Shown here piece after piece: positions 44,110-54,949 of a stretch of DNA of 64,000 nucleotides. This DNA comes from Anas platyrhynchos. Lineage: Eukaryota; Chordata; Aves; Anseriformes; Anatidae. The stretch lies in contig NC_092617.1 of NCBI RefSeq assembly GCF_047663525.1, forward strand, positions 4,778,501-4,842,500, given 5' to 3'. The position numbers and the translations under genes are program-made. The notes below the pieces were generated by a model. That model saw only the letters and a list, made by a program, of their open reading frames with translations. It ran no database searches and was not told the origin of the DNA. Positions within the stretch are counted from its first letter, which is position 1, and each line of letters starts with the position of its first letter.

Positions 44110-44200
44110 AAACAAAGCCACTTTATGTACACTTCAGTGTCACCTTCACATTGCCTTTGTCTCCTTGTCCTCACTGCCTCCAGGGTTCTGCTCTAATGAG
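44110..44200 (-). repeat. Module M3 remnant upstream of OR6
   Basis: A short part of M3 (CACATTGCCTTTGTCTCCTT, CTGCCTCCAGGGTTCTGCTC) links the end of the ERV fossil to module U of OR6. Confidence 0.5.
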
Positions 44201-44597
44201 CGCCAAGGGAGGCTGTGTCAGTGCTGGCCCTCAGGGGGACACTGCAGGAAACTTGCCTCTGACTTGCACTTCTGGAGAGATGTCTTCAATTGTCTCTGAG
44301 TGCCTGAGGCTCTTGGGCTCATCAGCCAAGCCCCCAGAGGGGTGATTGCAGTGCCTTGGGCTGGTGCTGTGCTGCTGAGCTGGGCCGGGCTCGTGGGACA
44401 GAGAGAGCTCGTGGCAAGAGGGCCGTGGTGCAGAGAGCCAGCTGTGCCCAGGAGCAGCTCCTCTGCACAGCGCAACAGGAAAGAGACACAGAGGCACAGA
44501 CACAGAGAGAAGAAAACGAGAGAGGGGCTGAAAGCAGTTAGCAGTGGGAGGATGCTGAGAGCTGCCTGCAGGAGAAACCTGCACAGCCCTTGACAAG
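44200..44597 (+). other. Module U and predicted noncoding first exon of OR6
   Basis: It is a plus-orientation copy of module U, ending at the donor ACAAG|GTAAGGGTCTGGCTGC (GT at 44598). A purine-rich patch near 44475-44525 is peculiar to this copy. Confidence 0.5.
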
Positions 44598-45523
44598 GTA
44601 AGGGTCTGGCTGCAGGGCCATGCAGCGTCAGCTCCTGGAAGGGTCTCCTGCTGGGTCTTGTTTCTGGGAGGGCAGTGGGCAGTGCAGTAGGCTTTGAGAG
44701 TCCTGCTGGGTTGCCCTGCAAGGTGAGGAAGTCTGGCAGAAGCCCCTTGGAGTGCCCTAAGGCAGGTGCCCCTGGGCGGCCATGAGCAGAGTGGCCAAAC
44801 CTCCCCCAGACCCTGCAGGGGTGCAGCTGGGATATGGGACACTCCAGCTTTCAGATATCCAGCTGTCTGTGGGGCATCCTCCGGGGCTACAGGCTGCTCT
44901 CCAGCAGGATGCAGCTCTCTCGTGGCACCCTTGTGTTACCCAGGTGCCCCAAGGAGAAGACACCTCCGTGCAAAGGCCATGTCCATGCTGCTGGATGGCT
45001 GTCTGTGGGAAGCTGCAATGAGGTGCACTAAGTGCAATGACCTCTACACCTCTTGCTAGGAGGGAAGAGCTGAGAACTTGCTCACAACGCACAGACAATG
45101 TGAGGTTTCTGTCCAGCTGCACTTGAAATGGAGCTTCTCTGCTCTCAGCTGTCTGCTGTTTCTTCTCAGGGAAACTCTTGAGTGGGGTGGTCCTGCAGGT
45201 CACAGAGGGGTGGCACAGGGCATCTGAGAACAGCAGTGTTCAGCAGTGGCATCTGAAGCTCTGTTCTGCATTGAGATGAATTGTTTGAAACAGCACTGTA
45301 AATTCCAATGACCTGATCAGTGGACAGAACGAGAGTTTCCCCCATATCCCTGCTTCCCCCTGATGAACAGCAGCATGGACTCCTCTGCAAGCTCAAGCAA
45401 CAGAGCTGTGGAAAGGTTCTCCTGCAAAGAGAGAGGCTCAGGCTGGTGGGTGCTCTAATTCTTGCAGTAAGTTTTCCTCAGAGAAGCCTCTTCTAACTTT
45501 GTTCTGTCTTCTTTCTTCAACAG
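44598..45523 (+). other. Predicted intron of OR6
   Basis: The donor GTAAGGGTCTGG is at 44598. The acceptor is TCTTCTTTCTTCAACAG, with AG at 45522-45523, 23 bases before the ATG. Most of the intron is unlike that of OR5 and OR7. No gene was seen within it. Confidence 0.6.
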
Positions 45524-45546
45524 ACAACTGGGTCTAAAGACAGCAA

Positions 45547-46482
45547 ATGCCCAACATCAGCTCAGTGAGCGAGTTCCTCCTGCTGGCATTCGCAGACACA
45601 CGCGAGCTGCAGCTCCTGCACTTCGCGCTCTTCCTGGGCATCTACCTGGCTGCCATCCTGGGCAATGGCCTCATCCTCAGCGCCGTAGCCTGTGACCACC
45701 GCCTCCACACCCCCATGTACTTCTTCCTCCTCAATCTCGCCCTCCTCGACCTGGGCTGCATCTCCACCACTCTGCCCAAAGCCATGGCCAATGCCCTCTG
45801 GGACACCAGGGCCATCTCCTATCAAGGATGTGCTGCACAGGTCTTCTTTTTAGCCTTCTTCATTGGAGCAGAGTTTTATGTTCTCACTGTCATGGACTAT
45901 GACCGCTACGTTGCCATCTGCAAGCCCCTGCACTACGGGAGCCTCCTGGGCTGCAGAGCTTGTTCCCAGATGGCAGCAGCTGCCTGGGGCAGTGGCTTTC
46001 TCAATGCTGTCCTGCACACGGCCAACACATTTTCCCTGCCCCTCTTCCATGGCAATGCTGTGGACATGTTCTTCTGTGAGATCCCCCAGATCCTCAAGCT
46101 CTCCTGCTCAGATGCCTACCTCAGGGAAGTCGGGACACTTGTGTTTAGTCTTTCTTTAGCATTCAGTTGCTTTGTTTACATTGTTTTTTCGTATGTTCAG
46201 ATCTTCAGGGCAGTGCTGAGCATTCCCTCTGAGCAGGGCCAGCACAAAGCCTTTTCCACGTGCCTCCCTCACCTGGCTGTTGTCTCCCTGTTTATCAGCA
46301 CTGCCATATTTGCCTACCTGAAGCCCCCCTCCATTTCCTCGCCATCCCTGGACCTGGTGGATGCACTTCTGTACTCGGTGGTACCTCCAGCACTGAACCC
46401 CCTCATCTACAGCATGAGGAACCAGGAGCTCAAGAATGCGTTAAAGAAAGTCTTTGGGAACCTGCTTTTTTGGAAGCAATAA
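45547..46482 (+). CDS. OR6: olfactory receptor, family 14-like (311 aa, intact)
   Basis: This is a complete seven-TM odorant receptor: MPNISSVSEF with glycosylation at N3, GN at 39-40, LHTPMYFFLL, Cys95, loop-2 cysteines, SYVQIFRAVL, KAFSTCLPHL, NPLIYSM and C-terminus NLLFWKQ. Two family motifs are altered. The TM3 end reads MDYDRYVAIC, with Asp117 in place of the usual Ala. The LPLCQGNAVDQFFCEIP stretch reads LPLFHGNAVDMFFCEIP, so the loop cysteine at 167 is missing while those at 177 and 187 remain. It is open and otherwise normal, so it is called functional with some doubt about signalling. It is the mirror partner of OR2, and the inverted flanks extend from about 46.7 to 50.4 kb. Confidence 0.93.
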   Translation: MPNISSVSEFLLLAFADTRELQLLHFALFLGIYLAAILGNGLILSAVACDHRLHTPMYFFLLNLALLDLGCISTTLPKAMANALWDTRAISYQGCAAQVFFLAFFIGAEFYVLTVMDYDRYVAICKPLHYGSLLGCRACSQMAAAAWGSGFLNAVLHTANTFSLPLFHGNAVDMFFCEIPQILKLSCSDAYLREVGTLVFSLSLAFSCFVYIVFSYVQIFRAVLSIPSEQGQHKAFSTCLPHLAVVSLFISTAIFAYLKPPSISSPSLDLVDALLYSVVPPALNPLIYSMRNQELKNALKKVFGNLLFWKQ

Positions 46483-46681
46483 TGACTGTGAGTCCCCTGA
46501 ATATTTCATGAACTGTGAGGAAGAAATTTTGTTATTATATTTCCCTATAAATATTTTCTTCAAATTATTTGTTTTGGTTCAAACAACGTTATCCTTAACC
46601 TGCTATTATATTTTTCTTTCATTTAAAATGACTTAATCTTCTACTTACTTAAAGAAGCAGGCTTACCATGTAGATAAACAC

Positions 46682-46687
46682 AATAAA
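46682..46687 (+). terminator. Poly(A) signal AATAAA downstream of OR6
   Basis: AATAAA lies 200 bases after the OR6 stop in the context ACACAATAAAAA. The position is equivalent to the signals for OR2, OR5 and OR7. Confidence 0.6.
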
Positions 46688-46719
46688 AAAAAATAAATCA
46701 GAACTACATTGTTATCAGC

Positions 46720-47650
46720 TTCCTTCTCTTCCCATCCCCTCTGGAGCTGGGGGAGGAGCCCCAGCATGCAGGAGGGGCTCAGGACCAGGAGCCCTGGTGT
46801 CAGATGGAGGTCGGGTCAGGGCTGCTGCTTCCCTGGAGCCATGGCCATGGCCAGCAGCAGAACGTGGCCTTTTCACTGCTGCTCCCTTTTGGTCTCCACA
46901 TTTTTCACCTTTTCTCTATTATTTGGATAAGCCATCAGATCTCGTGTACCTTGGTGACAGTCCTGTTGTCTCTACAGTGGCATCCCAATTCCTGCAGGCA
47001 GCAGCGAGTACAGTGCAGCCCTGTGTCACAGCTGCCTCCCTGCTAGCACCACAGTAACAAGAGGGTTTTGCTCAGGGCAAACCCACAAGCCCAGACACTT
47101 CTTCCAAAGCTGCTGCCAGGAACACAGCCAAGGGGTTGCTCCCTGCTCTTCTGTTTCCTGGGCATCTTTGTGGAGTTCAGGCTTAAAAAGTCCCAGGGTG
47201 TTCTGTGAGGGATCAAGGGCTGCACCAAGTGCTCTCTTTATGGTGGCAATACCCTAAGTAGACAACTGGATTGATCTCGATGGGACTGCACCTCCTGCAG
47301 TGGGACTGATGGCGGATGCAGGCCTGGAGAGGAATCTGGAGCTGCCAGGAGATGTCAGGGGATCTGCAGGGACAATATGCTCAGTGGGTAGTGATTAGGA
47401 CCTTGTAAAATGTGTGACCATCCAAGGAAAAAATTTTAGGTATGTTTTTTAGAGGGAAAAGTAAATCTGAGGTGTCCTTGTTCTAAGCAGGTCTCTGCAA
47501 TGTCACGGGAGGCAGTCAAGAGCCAGCAGGGGAAGGCCTGTAAGATTGCAAAGTAACAGTGAAGACCCACCTTGTAGGATCCTGAACCAGGTCTGGTGCA
47601 GCACTCGCCTGCCCTTTGTGCCCTGAGAGACACCCCCCGGCCCTGCCCAT
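46720..47650 (+). repeat. Module D: downstream flank of OR6
   Basis: This is the inverted partner of 10400-11310, with the CCATGGCCATGG core near 46839-46850. A shorter related copy follows OR7 at 58235-58600. Confidence 0.75.
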
Positions 47651-47689
47651 CATGGCTCTGCAGAGTACCCCCATGCCCCGGGCACTACA

Positions 47690-48130
47690 GCCCCCTCGCT
47701 CTGCAGAGCAGCACCTCTGGTTGTCATGTCAGAGATCTCAGCTTTTGCCTAAAGTCATCCTCCACGGCTGCTTTCAGTTTTCTTCACAGAGGCAGCCAGT
47801 GCCTCCAAGATCCCTGGGGGAAAGTGAAGCATGCATGAGGGCCTGGGAGAAGTTAGCCTGGATCAGTAGGAGCCATTCTGGAACTAAAACTTAACATCAG
47901 GAAGCTCACTTCTGTGGTTGTACAGAGATGCTGGGCACATTGTGCAAGGTGCTCCTAGACATGTTTGTGTCCTCTTCCATTTTGCCTTAAGTGCCACTTC
48001 TGTCTTAGGAATGGAGTAGCCAACAGAGGTGAGACAGATGCTCTGAGATCATGAAAGCCATCAGAAAGCTGATCCCAACAAGATTACTGCTATGGGGAGG
48101 TCAGCTGAACCCTGGCTAGGAGTGATTTGG
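47690..48130 (+). repeat. Module M4, copy 2
   Basis: It shares TTTTGCCTAAAGTCATCCTC and TTTCAGTTTTCTTCACAGAGG with 62660-62730, and ATCAGAAAGCTGATCCCAA with 53460 and 60210. Confidence 0.65.
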
Positions 48131-48239
48131 GATTTAGGGGACAGAAGAGGAGCTAGGGCAGCAGAAATTCATGATTTGGAAGATGAAAAAATGTTCAGGT
48201 AATGTTCATGCTGTTCTAACACTGACTTCAAAAATTCAT

Positions 48240-48690
48240 TTGAGGCCCTTCCAATGTCTCAACCTGTAAACTTAATCCCTAACCCTAAATGCTACTCCAC
48301 ACCCTGACAGGAATCCACTACTCTAATGCCAGGGCTCACAGTATCCCTTGAAGCCAAAACTCAGCCCATAGCCTCTTTCCCTTATGCTAACTCTTTTGTT
48401 TACCTTGATCCCTGCCCTTAATCATAGCACTGAAATGCTCTGTTTAACCTAGAAATTCTCTGTGTGTGTGTGTGTGTCTGTGTGTGTGTCTGTCTGTGTG
48501 TGAAGGCCTCCATACGGGATGTCCTGTCCCTTCTGCTTGAGTCCATGACTGGGCAGCAGCAGGCACAAGGCTTGGCTGTGTGTAGTCAAGAAGCTGCAAG
48601 GCCAGCAGCAGGCCCCTGGCTTGGAAGGTTCTGCTGAGGTGACTTTTGTCTGGTTGGCTGACAGGCTGCAAGGAGCCTGATGGATTGGGA
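48240..48690 (+). repeat. Modules M2 and M1 with a CR1-tail (TG)n join
   Basis: M2 (48240-48450) contains TAATCCCTAACCCTAAATGC. M1 in minus orientation (48500-48690) begins after a (TG)n stretch that starts as ACCTAGAAATTCTCTGTGTG, the typical end of a CR1 3' tail. The same join occurs at 54255-54310. Confidence 0.65.
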
Positions 48691-49870
48691 TGCCCACTTT
48701 AGGAGTGGTTTCCACACTGATGGAGCTTCCTTTGGCAGTAGGAAAGAGCAGAAGAAAAAACTTCCACAAAGTGCACCTTGGAAGTTACTCATTGTCCAGA
48801 AGGAGGAGGAAATGTCCCTCAAAGTACATTGCTGTGGTGCCAGAGGTCATCCTCTGATCAGACCGTGGCTTTGTGTTTCAAGGAACATCTGGTGAAGGCT
48901 GACGAGACATGGGTGAAAGCAAGGGATGAACGCAAGATGGTGAACAGAGATGGGTGTCTGCAGACTGCAAGGAAATAGTTCAGACTATGGGACAACAAAG
49001 GAAAGCCTGCAGAGGAGAAGTCAGAGGGTACTGGTAGAAATGGCAGGCCCAACAGCCCTGAGGTTTCTGTCCCCTTCGCTAGAGCTTATGAGGAAATATG
49101 TTATATTCATTGTGATGAGGCCTCATCAATTCCTTGCAACCCTGTGCAACTCCTCAAAGGTGTCACACCAGTGTTCTCATGGCATCACACTGCCCATCAC
49201 ATCCCACAGACCCCAGGAACAGCCTTGAGGTAGATGTGGGAGTGTGGAATCTCCTCTCACAGTTTTAGGGGTCAGGCCTTGGCTCTTCTTCACTAAAACC
49301 AACCAAGACTTTTCTCAGCACAGTGCCTTTGCCTGTCTGTAACCATGGCCTCCAATTATCTGCCCTAACAAGGCCCTGGGGAGGCTTTGTAACAGCCCTC
49401 AGTGGGGCCCATTAATACTCCAAGTCACTTCAGCCTTTCCTTCTGACTTTACTTGCTCAAGCGGTTGCATCACTCTCCTCTCAGTACCTGAGCTTCTTAG
49501 ACTGAGCACCAAAATCCACCATGGAACTCATTAAAATGCAGAAACTCCTAACATCTCTTCAAAAGCTTCTTCAAGCCTTCATGCCTTGTATAGCTAATTA
49601 CAGAGCTTGCATGGTGTACTTAAAGAAGAAAATTTAAAAAAGCAGATAATAAAAAATATTTTATAGTTTTAAAGGCTGAATTTTGCTGCATTTCAGTCTT
49701 GAGTATCATTCTCCTATTGCTGTTCATCCAGGGTGACTTCTTTGGAGACCTTCTTCTGGAGGAGAAGCAGAGTCTGGAGGTCAGACACCATCCCTGCCAG
49801 CAGTGGTCTTTCTCCCTGTAAATGCAGCCCAGCCCACACATGAAGCCCTTTCTAAGACAACTCGGGTTCC
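48690..49870 (+). repeat. Outer arm, right side, including M3 copy (49030-49620)
   Basis: This is the reverse complement of about 6600-7635. GTGGGGCCCATTAATACTCC at about 49404-49423 and the 49110-49200 stretch match the left arm and also 63690-63940. No gene was seen. Confidence 0.6.
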
Positions 49871-49952
49871 TTGAGAACAAATAAAATAAAATAAAACCAA
49901 CAATAAAATAAAACCAAAAATAAAATAAAATAAAATAAAATAAAATAAAATT
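49870..49952 (+). repeat. (AAAAT)n microsatellite, mirror of 6484-6592
   Basis: It is composed of AAAATAAAATA arrays with two CC-containing interruptions, about 16 units in all. It is shorter and more interrupted than the left-arm array. Confidence 0.9.
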
Positions 49953-50385
49953 GGAATGACTTTTGGAATCTGAGAAATTCAGTTTGAATCGCAGTAGACA
50001 CCTAGATATCCATGGTATCTCTTTGGTCTTCTGTGGAAAACTCAGGATGAAATCTAAAGAAAATGTATCTTCAATTTTCTCTAGCTGTACTCATGAGATT
50101 GGCTTCTTTTGGGAAATTGCCCCTTCCAGACACAAAAAACTAAATTGAGTAAAGTAAGAGGACCTATCCAGTCAATAGAGTAGGGCAAAGTCCTACTTGC
50201 TGTGCTATAGATGCAAAAGAAAAAAAGAATTGCATTGTGCCTGACACTACTCTGGGACGTGTAACCCAGGTCAGGCAAATTTACCTTAGTGCTGACAAGT
50301 CCATCACTAAAGCACGCTCCCAAGCTCTACATTTACACCTTGGTTCTCCAGCTGATGAACCAGCTCATCAACTTTCTATCTGGGA
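49953..50385 (-). repeat. Outer inverted-repeat end, with CR1-tail and small ERV pol remnant
   Basis: This is the reverse complement of about 6040-6483. The stretch 50255-50330 mirrors the CR1-tail piece at 6097-6170, and 50337-50385 mirrors the end of the ERV pol remnant at 6040-6090. Similarity to the left side stops at about 50385. Confidence 0.7.
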
Positions 50386-50389
50386 GATC

Positions 50390-51150
50390 CTCTACTCATA
50401 CACAAATCTCTTCTTCCTCTTGCTTGACCAGCACTATGTCTGGGATGTGGAACACCCTCATCACTGTGCTGGTGCCTGCCTCCAAACACCTGCAGATTCT
50501 CATGGTCTTCTTCAACTTCCCTGCACACCTTGTACAGCTCCAGCACCCTGTGCCAGATGCTGGCCAGCTTCCTGGCTGGGGACAGCACCCCCTTTGCTCA
50601 CAGAGGTGGCAGCACTCTCAGCTGCACCTTCTGCATGACTGCAGTGCTTCCTGCTGGGGTCATGTCCTACGGTCAGCCCTGGGCTGTATGCCATCCCTGT
50701 TCTCTGCAAGGCTCAAGAATTGGAAGGCCTGACTCCAGAAGGCAGCTGTACCTGAACCGGGTGAATTTCTCTCATGTACACTAATTCTTTCTCCTCCTCC
50801 CAGCTACAGTTCTGTGGCCCCAGTGTCATAGACACCTTCTGTGGTTTTGTTCCATTTCTGGAGCTCTCCTGCAGTGTCACGGTGATACTCATGGTCTTTC
50901 CTCTCATAATCTACATTTTGGATCCAATCTTCCTCTTCCCTCCCATACAGTTTTAACGTGTGTGTGTGTCCTGTGTTGGCAGGCCCAAGGTCTTATCCAC
51001 TTGTTCTTCAGTCCTCATGAGTGTCACTGTTTTCTGTGACACCACCTTCACTGTCTGTGTGAAGCCCATAAAGGCTGTGCTCAGAGGTTTTAACCAAGCC
51101 CTTTCCCAAACCTTCATCATCCCCCTGCTCAATCCTCAGGTTGCTTAGCA
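50390..51150 (+). pseudogene. Olfactory receptor pseudogene of a different family (OR6/10/11-like)
   Basis: Pieces of a class II OR occur in order in plus orientation. They are NTLITVLVPASKHL (TM1 to loop 1), SSTLCQMLASFLAGDSTPFA (TM2 to loop), VMSYGQPWAVCHP where MSYDRYLAICHP is expected, LQFCGPSVIDTFCGFVPFLE (extracellular loop 2), and KVLSTCSSVL...FTVCVKP...IIPLLNPQV (TM6-TM7). The FCGP-VID and LSTCSS words are typical of OR6, OR10 and OR11 families, not family 14. The pieces fall in different frames with several stops, and DRY is destroyed, so it is dead. It starts where the outer inverted repeat ends, in sequence that has no left-arm partner. Confidence 0.8.
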
Positions 51151-51179
51151 GTTGAGTGGGTAGGGTGAGAAACATGCTG

Positions 51180-51595
51180 GTGGAACTGCTGCAGACGTTG
51201 TCATAAGATCTATCTGAGAGGCCTTGGAAAGGACAGGTTAACCAAAGAGGTTCCTCGGGACTTGGAAAAGGCAGATGTCAAACACATCTTGTACTTGAAG
51301 GTCAAGCAGAATGACAATTAAGCCTAATCATGAATTAGAAAGCCAGTGTTAGCCCTAGCCCTCACCCAAGAACTAAACAAAACTCTGACCCACAAAGCTT
51401 GCCCTTATCCTACTCCTTGAGCAGGCAGCTTGAGCAGAACACCAATCCCTCCCTCAGAGCCCTTCCATTGCATTAACCCTAGAAGTTGACCTCTAATCCC
51501 TAAATGTTAAATTGACCACCTAACCCTCCACCACACACACAACACATCTCATCTTCAAACCCACTCCTATCCCTAACTTCAGCTGTTTGTCCCCT
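51180..51595 (+). repeat. Unassigned join plus diverged module M2
   Basis: From about 51330 the words TTAGCCCTAGCCCTCACCC, CCACAAAGCTTGCCCTTATC and CTAATCCCTAAATG recall M2. The copy is more diverged than the others. 51180-51330 is unassigned. Confidence 0.45.
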
Positions 51596-51599
51596 TGGG

Positions 51600-53235
51600 G
51601 CAGGGCAGGGACTGTGATGTCCTTGAGCAAGGAGTCACTCTCCATCTTTTTTATAAGCCCCCTTTAAGTACTGAAAGGCTGCAATGAGGTCACCCTGGAA
51701 CCTTTTCTTCTTCAGGGTGAAGAGCCCCACCTCTCTCAGCCTTTCTTCATAGGAGAGGTGTTCCAGCCCCTTGATCATCTTTGTGGACCTCCTCTAGAAC
51801 CATTCTAACAGACCCACACCCTTCTTGTGCTGGCGGCCCCAGTCCTGGATGCAGGACTCCAAGATGAGCCTCAAAAGGGTAGAGTAGAAGGGGTGAATCA
51901 CCTGCCTCCACCTGCTGGCCACTCCTCTGCTGATGCAGCCCAGGATGCAGTTGGCCTCCTGGGCTACAAGCACACACTGCTGGCTCATGTCAAGCTTTTT
52001 CTCCAGCAGAACCCCCAAGTACCTCCCTGCAAGGCTCCTCTCAATGAGTTCTTCTCCCAGCCTATCCTCATGTATGGGATTTCCCGAGCCCAGGTGCAGC
52101 ATCTTGCACTTGGACTTGTTGAACCTCCTTAGATTAACAGGGACCCAAATTTCAATCTTGTCCAGCACTCTTTGGTTGGCACCCCTTCCTCTGTTGCATC
52201 AACTACACCACTCAGCTTGGTATCATCTGCACACTTGCTGAGGGTGCACTCGATCCCACTATGTCATTGATAAAGATATTAAACTGTACCAGTCCCAAGA
52301 CAGACTCATGACAGACGCCACTCATCACCAGCCTCCACTTGGAGATAGAGCCATTGACCACCACTCTCTGCGTGTGACCTTTAGGCCAACTCCTTATCCA
52401 ATGAAGGTTTCACCCATCAAATGCATATCTCTCTAATTTGGAGATCAGGATGTCATGTGGGACCATGTCAATGGTCTTACAGAAGTCCAAGTAGATGACA
52501 TTGGTCGGTCTTCCCTTGTCATCTGATGTGGTCACTCCATTGTAGAAAGCCACCAGATTTATCAGGCATGATTTATCCTTTGGTGAAGCCATGCTGGCTG
52601 TCTGAGATCACCTCTTTTTCTTGCATGTGCCTTGACATCGATTCTAGGAGGATCTTTTCCATGATCTTTTGAGGCACAGAGGTGAGGCTCACTATTCCGT
52701 AGTTCCATGGGTTCTCATTTCTACCCTTTTTAAAAATGGGAGTGATGTTTCATTTTTCCAGTCAGCAGAGACTTCACCTGACTTCCAGGACTCTTCAAAT
52801 ATGATGGAGAGAGGCTTGACAACTACATCAGCCAGCTCCCTCAGGACCCTGGGATGCATGTCACCAAGCCCCATAGACTTGCATGTGCTCAGTTTCTTCA
52901 GGTGGACTCAGACCTCCTCTTTACTTAGAGCAGGAGGGACTTTGCCCCCAGCCTCCATCTATGGGTTCAGGGAAGTGAAAGACTTGGGAAGCCTGACTGG
53001 CAGGGAAGACTGAGGCAAAGATGTTGCTGAGTCCCTCAGCTTTCTGCATGTCTGTCATTATAAGTTCACCTTCCTCATCCATCAGAAGGGGGTACACTCT
53101 CCTTGGCCTTTCTTTTCTGAGCAAAGTATTTACAGAATCTCTTCCTGTTATGCTTTTCATCCCCAGATAAGCTGAGTTCCATCCATGCCTTGGCTTTTCT
53201 TATCCCATCCCTGCACATGCAAGACTGGAACTTGT
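51600..53235 (-). mobile_element. CR1 LINE (minus), 1.6 kb, long ORF2 part
   Basis: In minus orientation it runs from upstream of the RT domain ([37 protein letters not shown]) through the RT ([20 protein letters not shown]) to the C-terminal third ([32 protein letters not shown]). It has several stops and frame breaks. Its 5' truncation point and the sequence beyond it are shared with the CR1 at 58670-59985, so the two are duplicates of one insertion. Confidence 0.9.
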
Positions 53236-53570
53236 GAGAGGGCCTGGGAAAAGTAACCCTGGATCCACAGAAGCCACTTGGGAAACAAAACTTATAGGTA
53301 GTAATTGTGATTTTGTGGAGGTGCAGAGCTGATGGGCATATTGCACAGGAGGTACCTAAAGATCTTTGTGTCCTTTTCCCTCTTGACTACAATGCCACTT
53401 CCTTCTCAGGGATGGAGGACAAAACAGAGGCGAGACAGATACACTGAGATGGCAAATGTCATCAGAAAGCTGATCCCAGTAAGATATGGGGAGGTCAGGA
53501 GCAGCCTGAACAAGAGACATGTGAGATTTTGGGGTGTGAAGAGGAGCATGGCCAGCAGAAATTAATGATT
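53235..53570 (+). repeat. Module M4, copy 3
   Basis: It adjoins the 5' truncation of the CR1 above. GTGAGAGGGCCTGGGAAAAG and ATCAGAAAGCTGATCCCAGT match the other M4 copies. Confidence 0.65.
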
Positions 53571-53629
53571 TCATAGAGGTAAGAGCATTCATGCAATGCT
53601 GATGCTGCAGTAACACTGTCTAAACAGTA

Positions 53630-54480
53630 ATGTATGTCTTTTACCTTACTGGAAACAGTGATTTTAATCCTTAAACCTAAATGCTACTACAACACTCTGA
53701 AAGGAATCAATTTTCTCTCTTGATAACCATAATCCCTTCCCTTAAAACTAACATTAAAATGCTCTATTTAACCCTAAACTCCTTGGCAGACGTAAAACAC
53801 CCATAAACCACAGAGCTTGTCCATACCTCAACCACAGACATGACAGCACAAGCAGAACACCAAACAATCCCACTAAAACTTTGCTTAATCTCTAACCCAG
53901 AAAGTGAAAAAGAGATACTGAAGGGGCTAGAGAAAGCTCAGCTCTGCCTCAGGATCTCCTGACCCAGCAGGAGGAATGTGACTGTAGCAAGGACTGTGAG
54001 GTCACTTCTGTCTCTGCACTTGATAGGGCACCAGCAGGAACGTGTCACGCAAAGGGACTGGGAGGTCACTTGTGTCTGGAGGTGGCAGGTCAGCCTTGAC
54101 TTCTCCCTGGGAGCTGCACTTTTGGGCTGACATGTGGCAGTGGCCCTGCTAGGCCAGCAGAAGGCACCTGCTTGGCATGCTGACTGGGGGATCCCCTCTG
54201 CCTACACACCCAGGAGGACCCAGGCTGAAAGAGGTCAAAGGTTTGACTGGATGATCTAGAGGTCTCTTCCAACCTAGAAATTCTGTGTGTGTGTGTGTGT
54301 CTTTGTGTGAAGGCCCCAAGATGGGTTGTCCTGTCCCTTCTGCTTGAGTCCATGACTGCACAGCAACAGGCACAAGGTTTGGCTGTGTCTAGCCTAGAAG
54401 CTGCAAGGCCAGCAGCAGGCCCCTGGCTTGGAAGGTTCTGCTGAGGTGACTTGTGCCTGGTTGGCTGAGAGGCCGCAAGG
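53630..54480 (+). repeat. Modules M2 (53630-53920) and M1 (53930-54480, minus), with CR1 tail at 54228-54305
   Basis: M2 contains TTAATCCTTAAACCTAAATG. M1 is the long form and is split by a CR1 3' tail (GGTCTCTTCCAACCTAGAAA then TTCTGTG and (TG)n). Confidence 0.65.
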
Positions 54481-54945
54481 AGCCTGCTGGGTTGGGATGC
54501 CTACTTCAGGAGGTGTTTCCACCCTGGTGGAGCTTCCTTTGGTAGTAGGAAAGAGCAGGAGAGAAAAAAACTGCCACAGAGTGCACCTTGGAAGTTGCGC
54601 ATTGGTCACAAGGAGGAAGAAATGTCCCTCAAAGGGTTGTGCTGTAGTGCCAGAGGTCACCCTCTGATCAGACCCTGTCTTTGCGTTTCAAAGAACATCT
54701 GGTGAGGGTTGAGGAGACATGGGTGAAATCAAGGGATGAGAGGAGAAACAGCCACGAAGCATGCCCTGGAATGCTGGCACTGGCCATGACGAGGAAGAAA
54801 TGTCCAGGGCAACAACTGGTCTTGCTGCTAGAGTCAGAGGTAAAGAAGGAATTAAGTACCTCAGCCCTTACCTTATCTCGAGATCATTACCAGATACCCC
54901 ACATCCAATAAAGAATGACGATTATCCTTTTTCACTTGCAGAGCC
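54480..54945 (+). repeat. Flank shared with 48660-48960
   Basis: TTGGGATGCCTACTTCAGGA and CAGAGGTCACCCTCTGATCA recur at 48687 and 48840. This places the block in the same duplicated unit. No gene was seen. Confidence 0.5.
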
Positions 54946-54949
54946 CCAA

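Noticed and set aside
48260-48460. Interstitial telomere array
   Set aside because: CCCTAA-like words are frequent in module M2 but never form perfect tandem runs. It is treated as an unidentified repeat.
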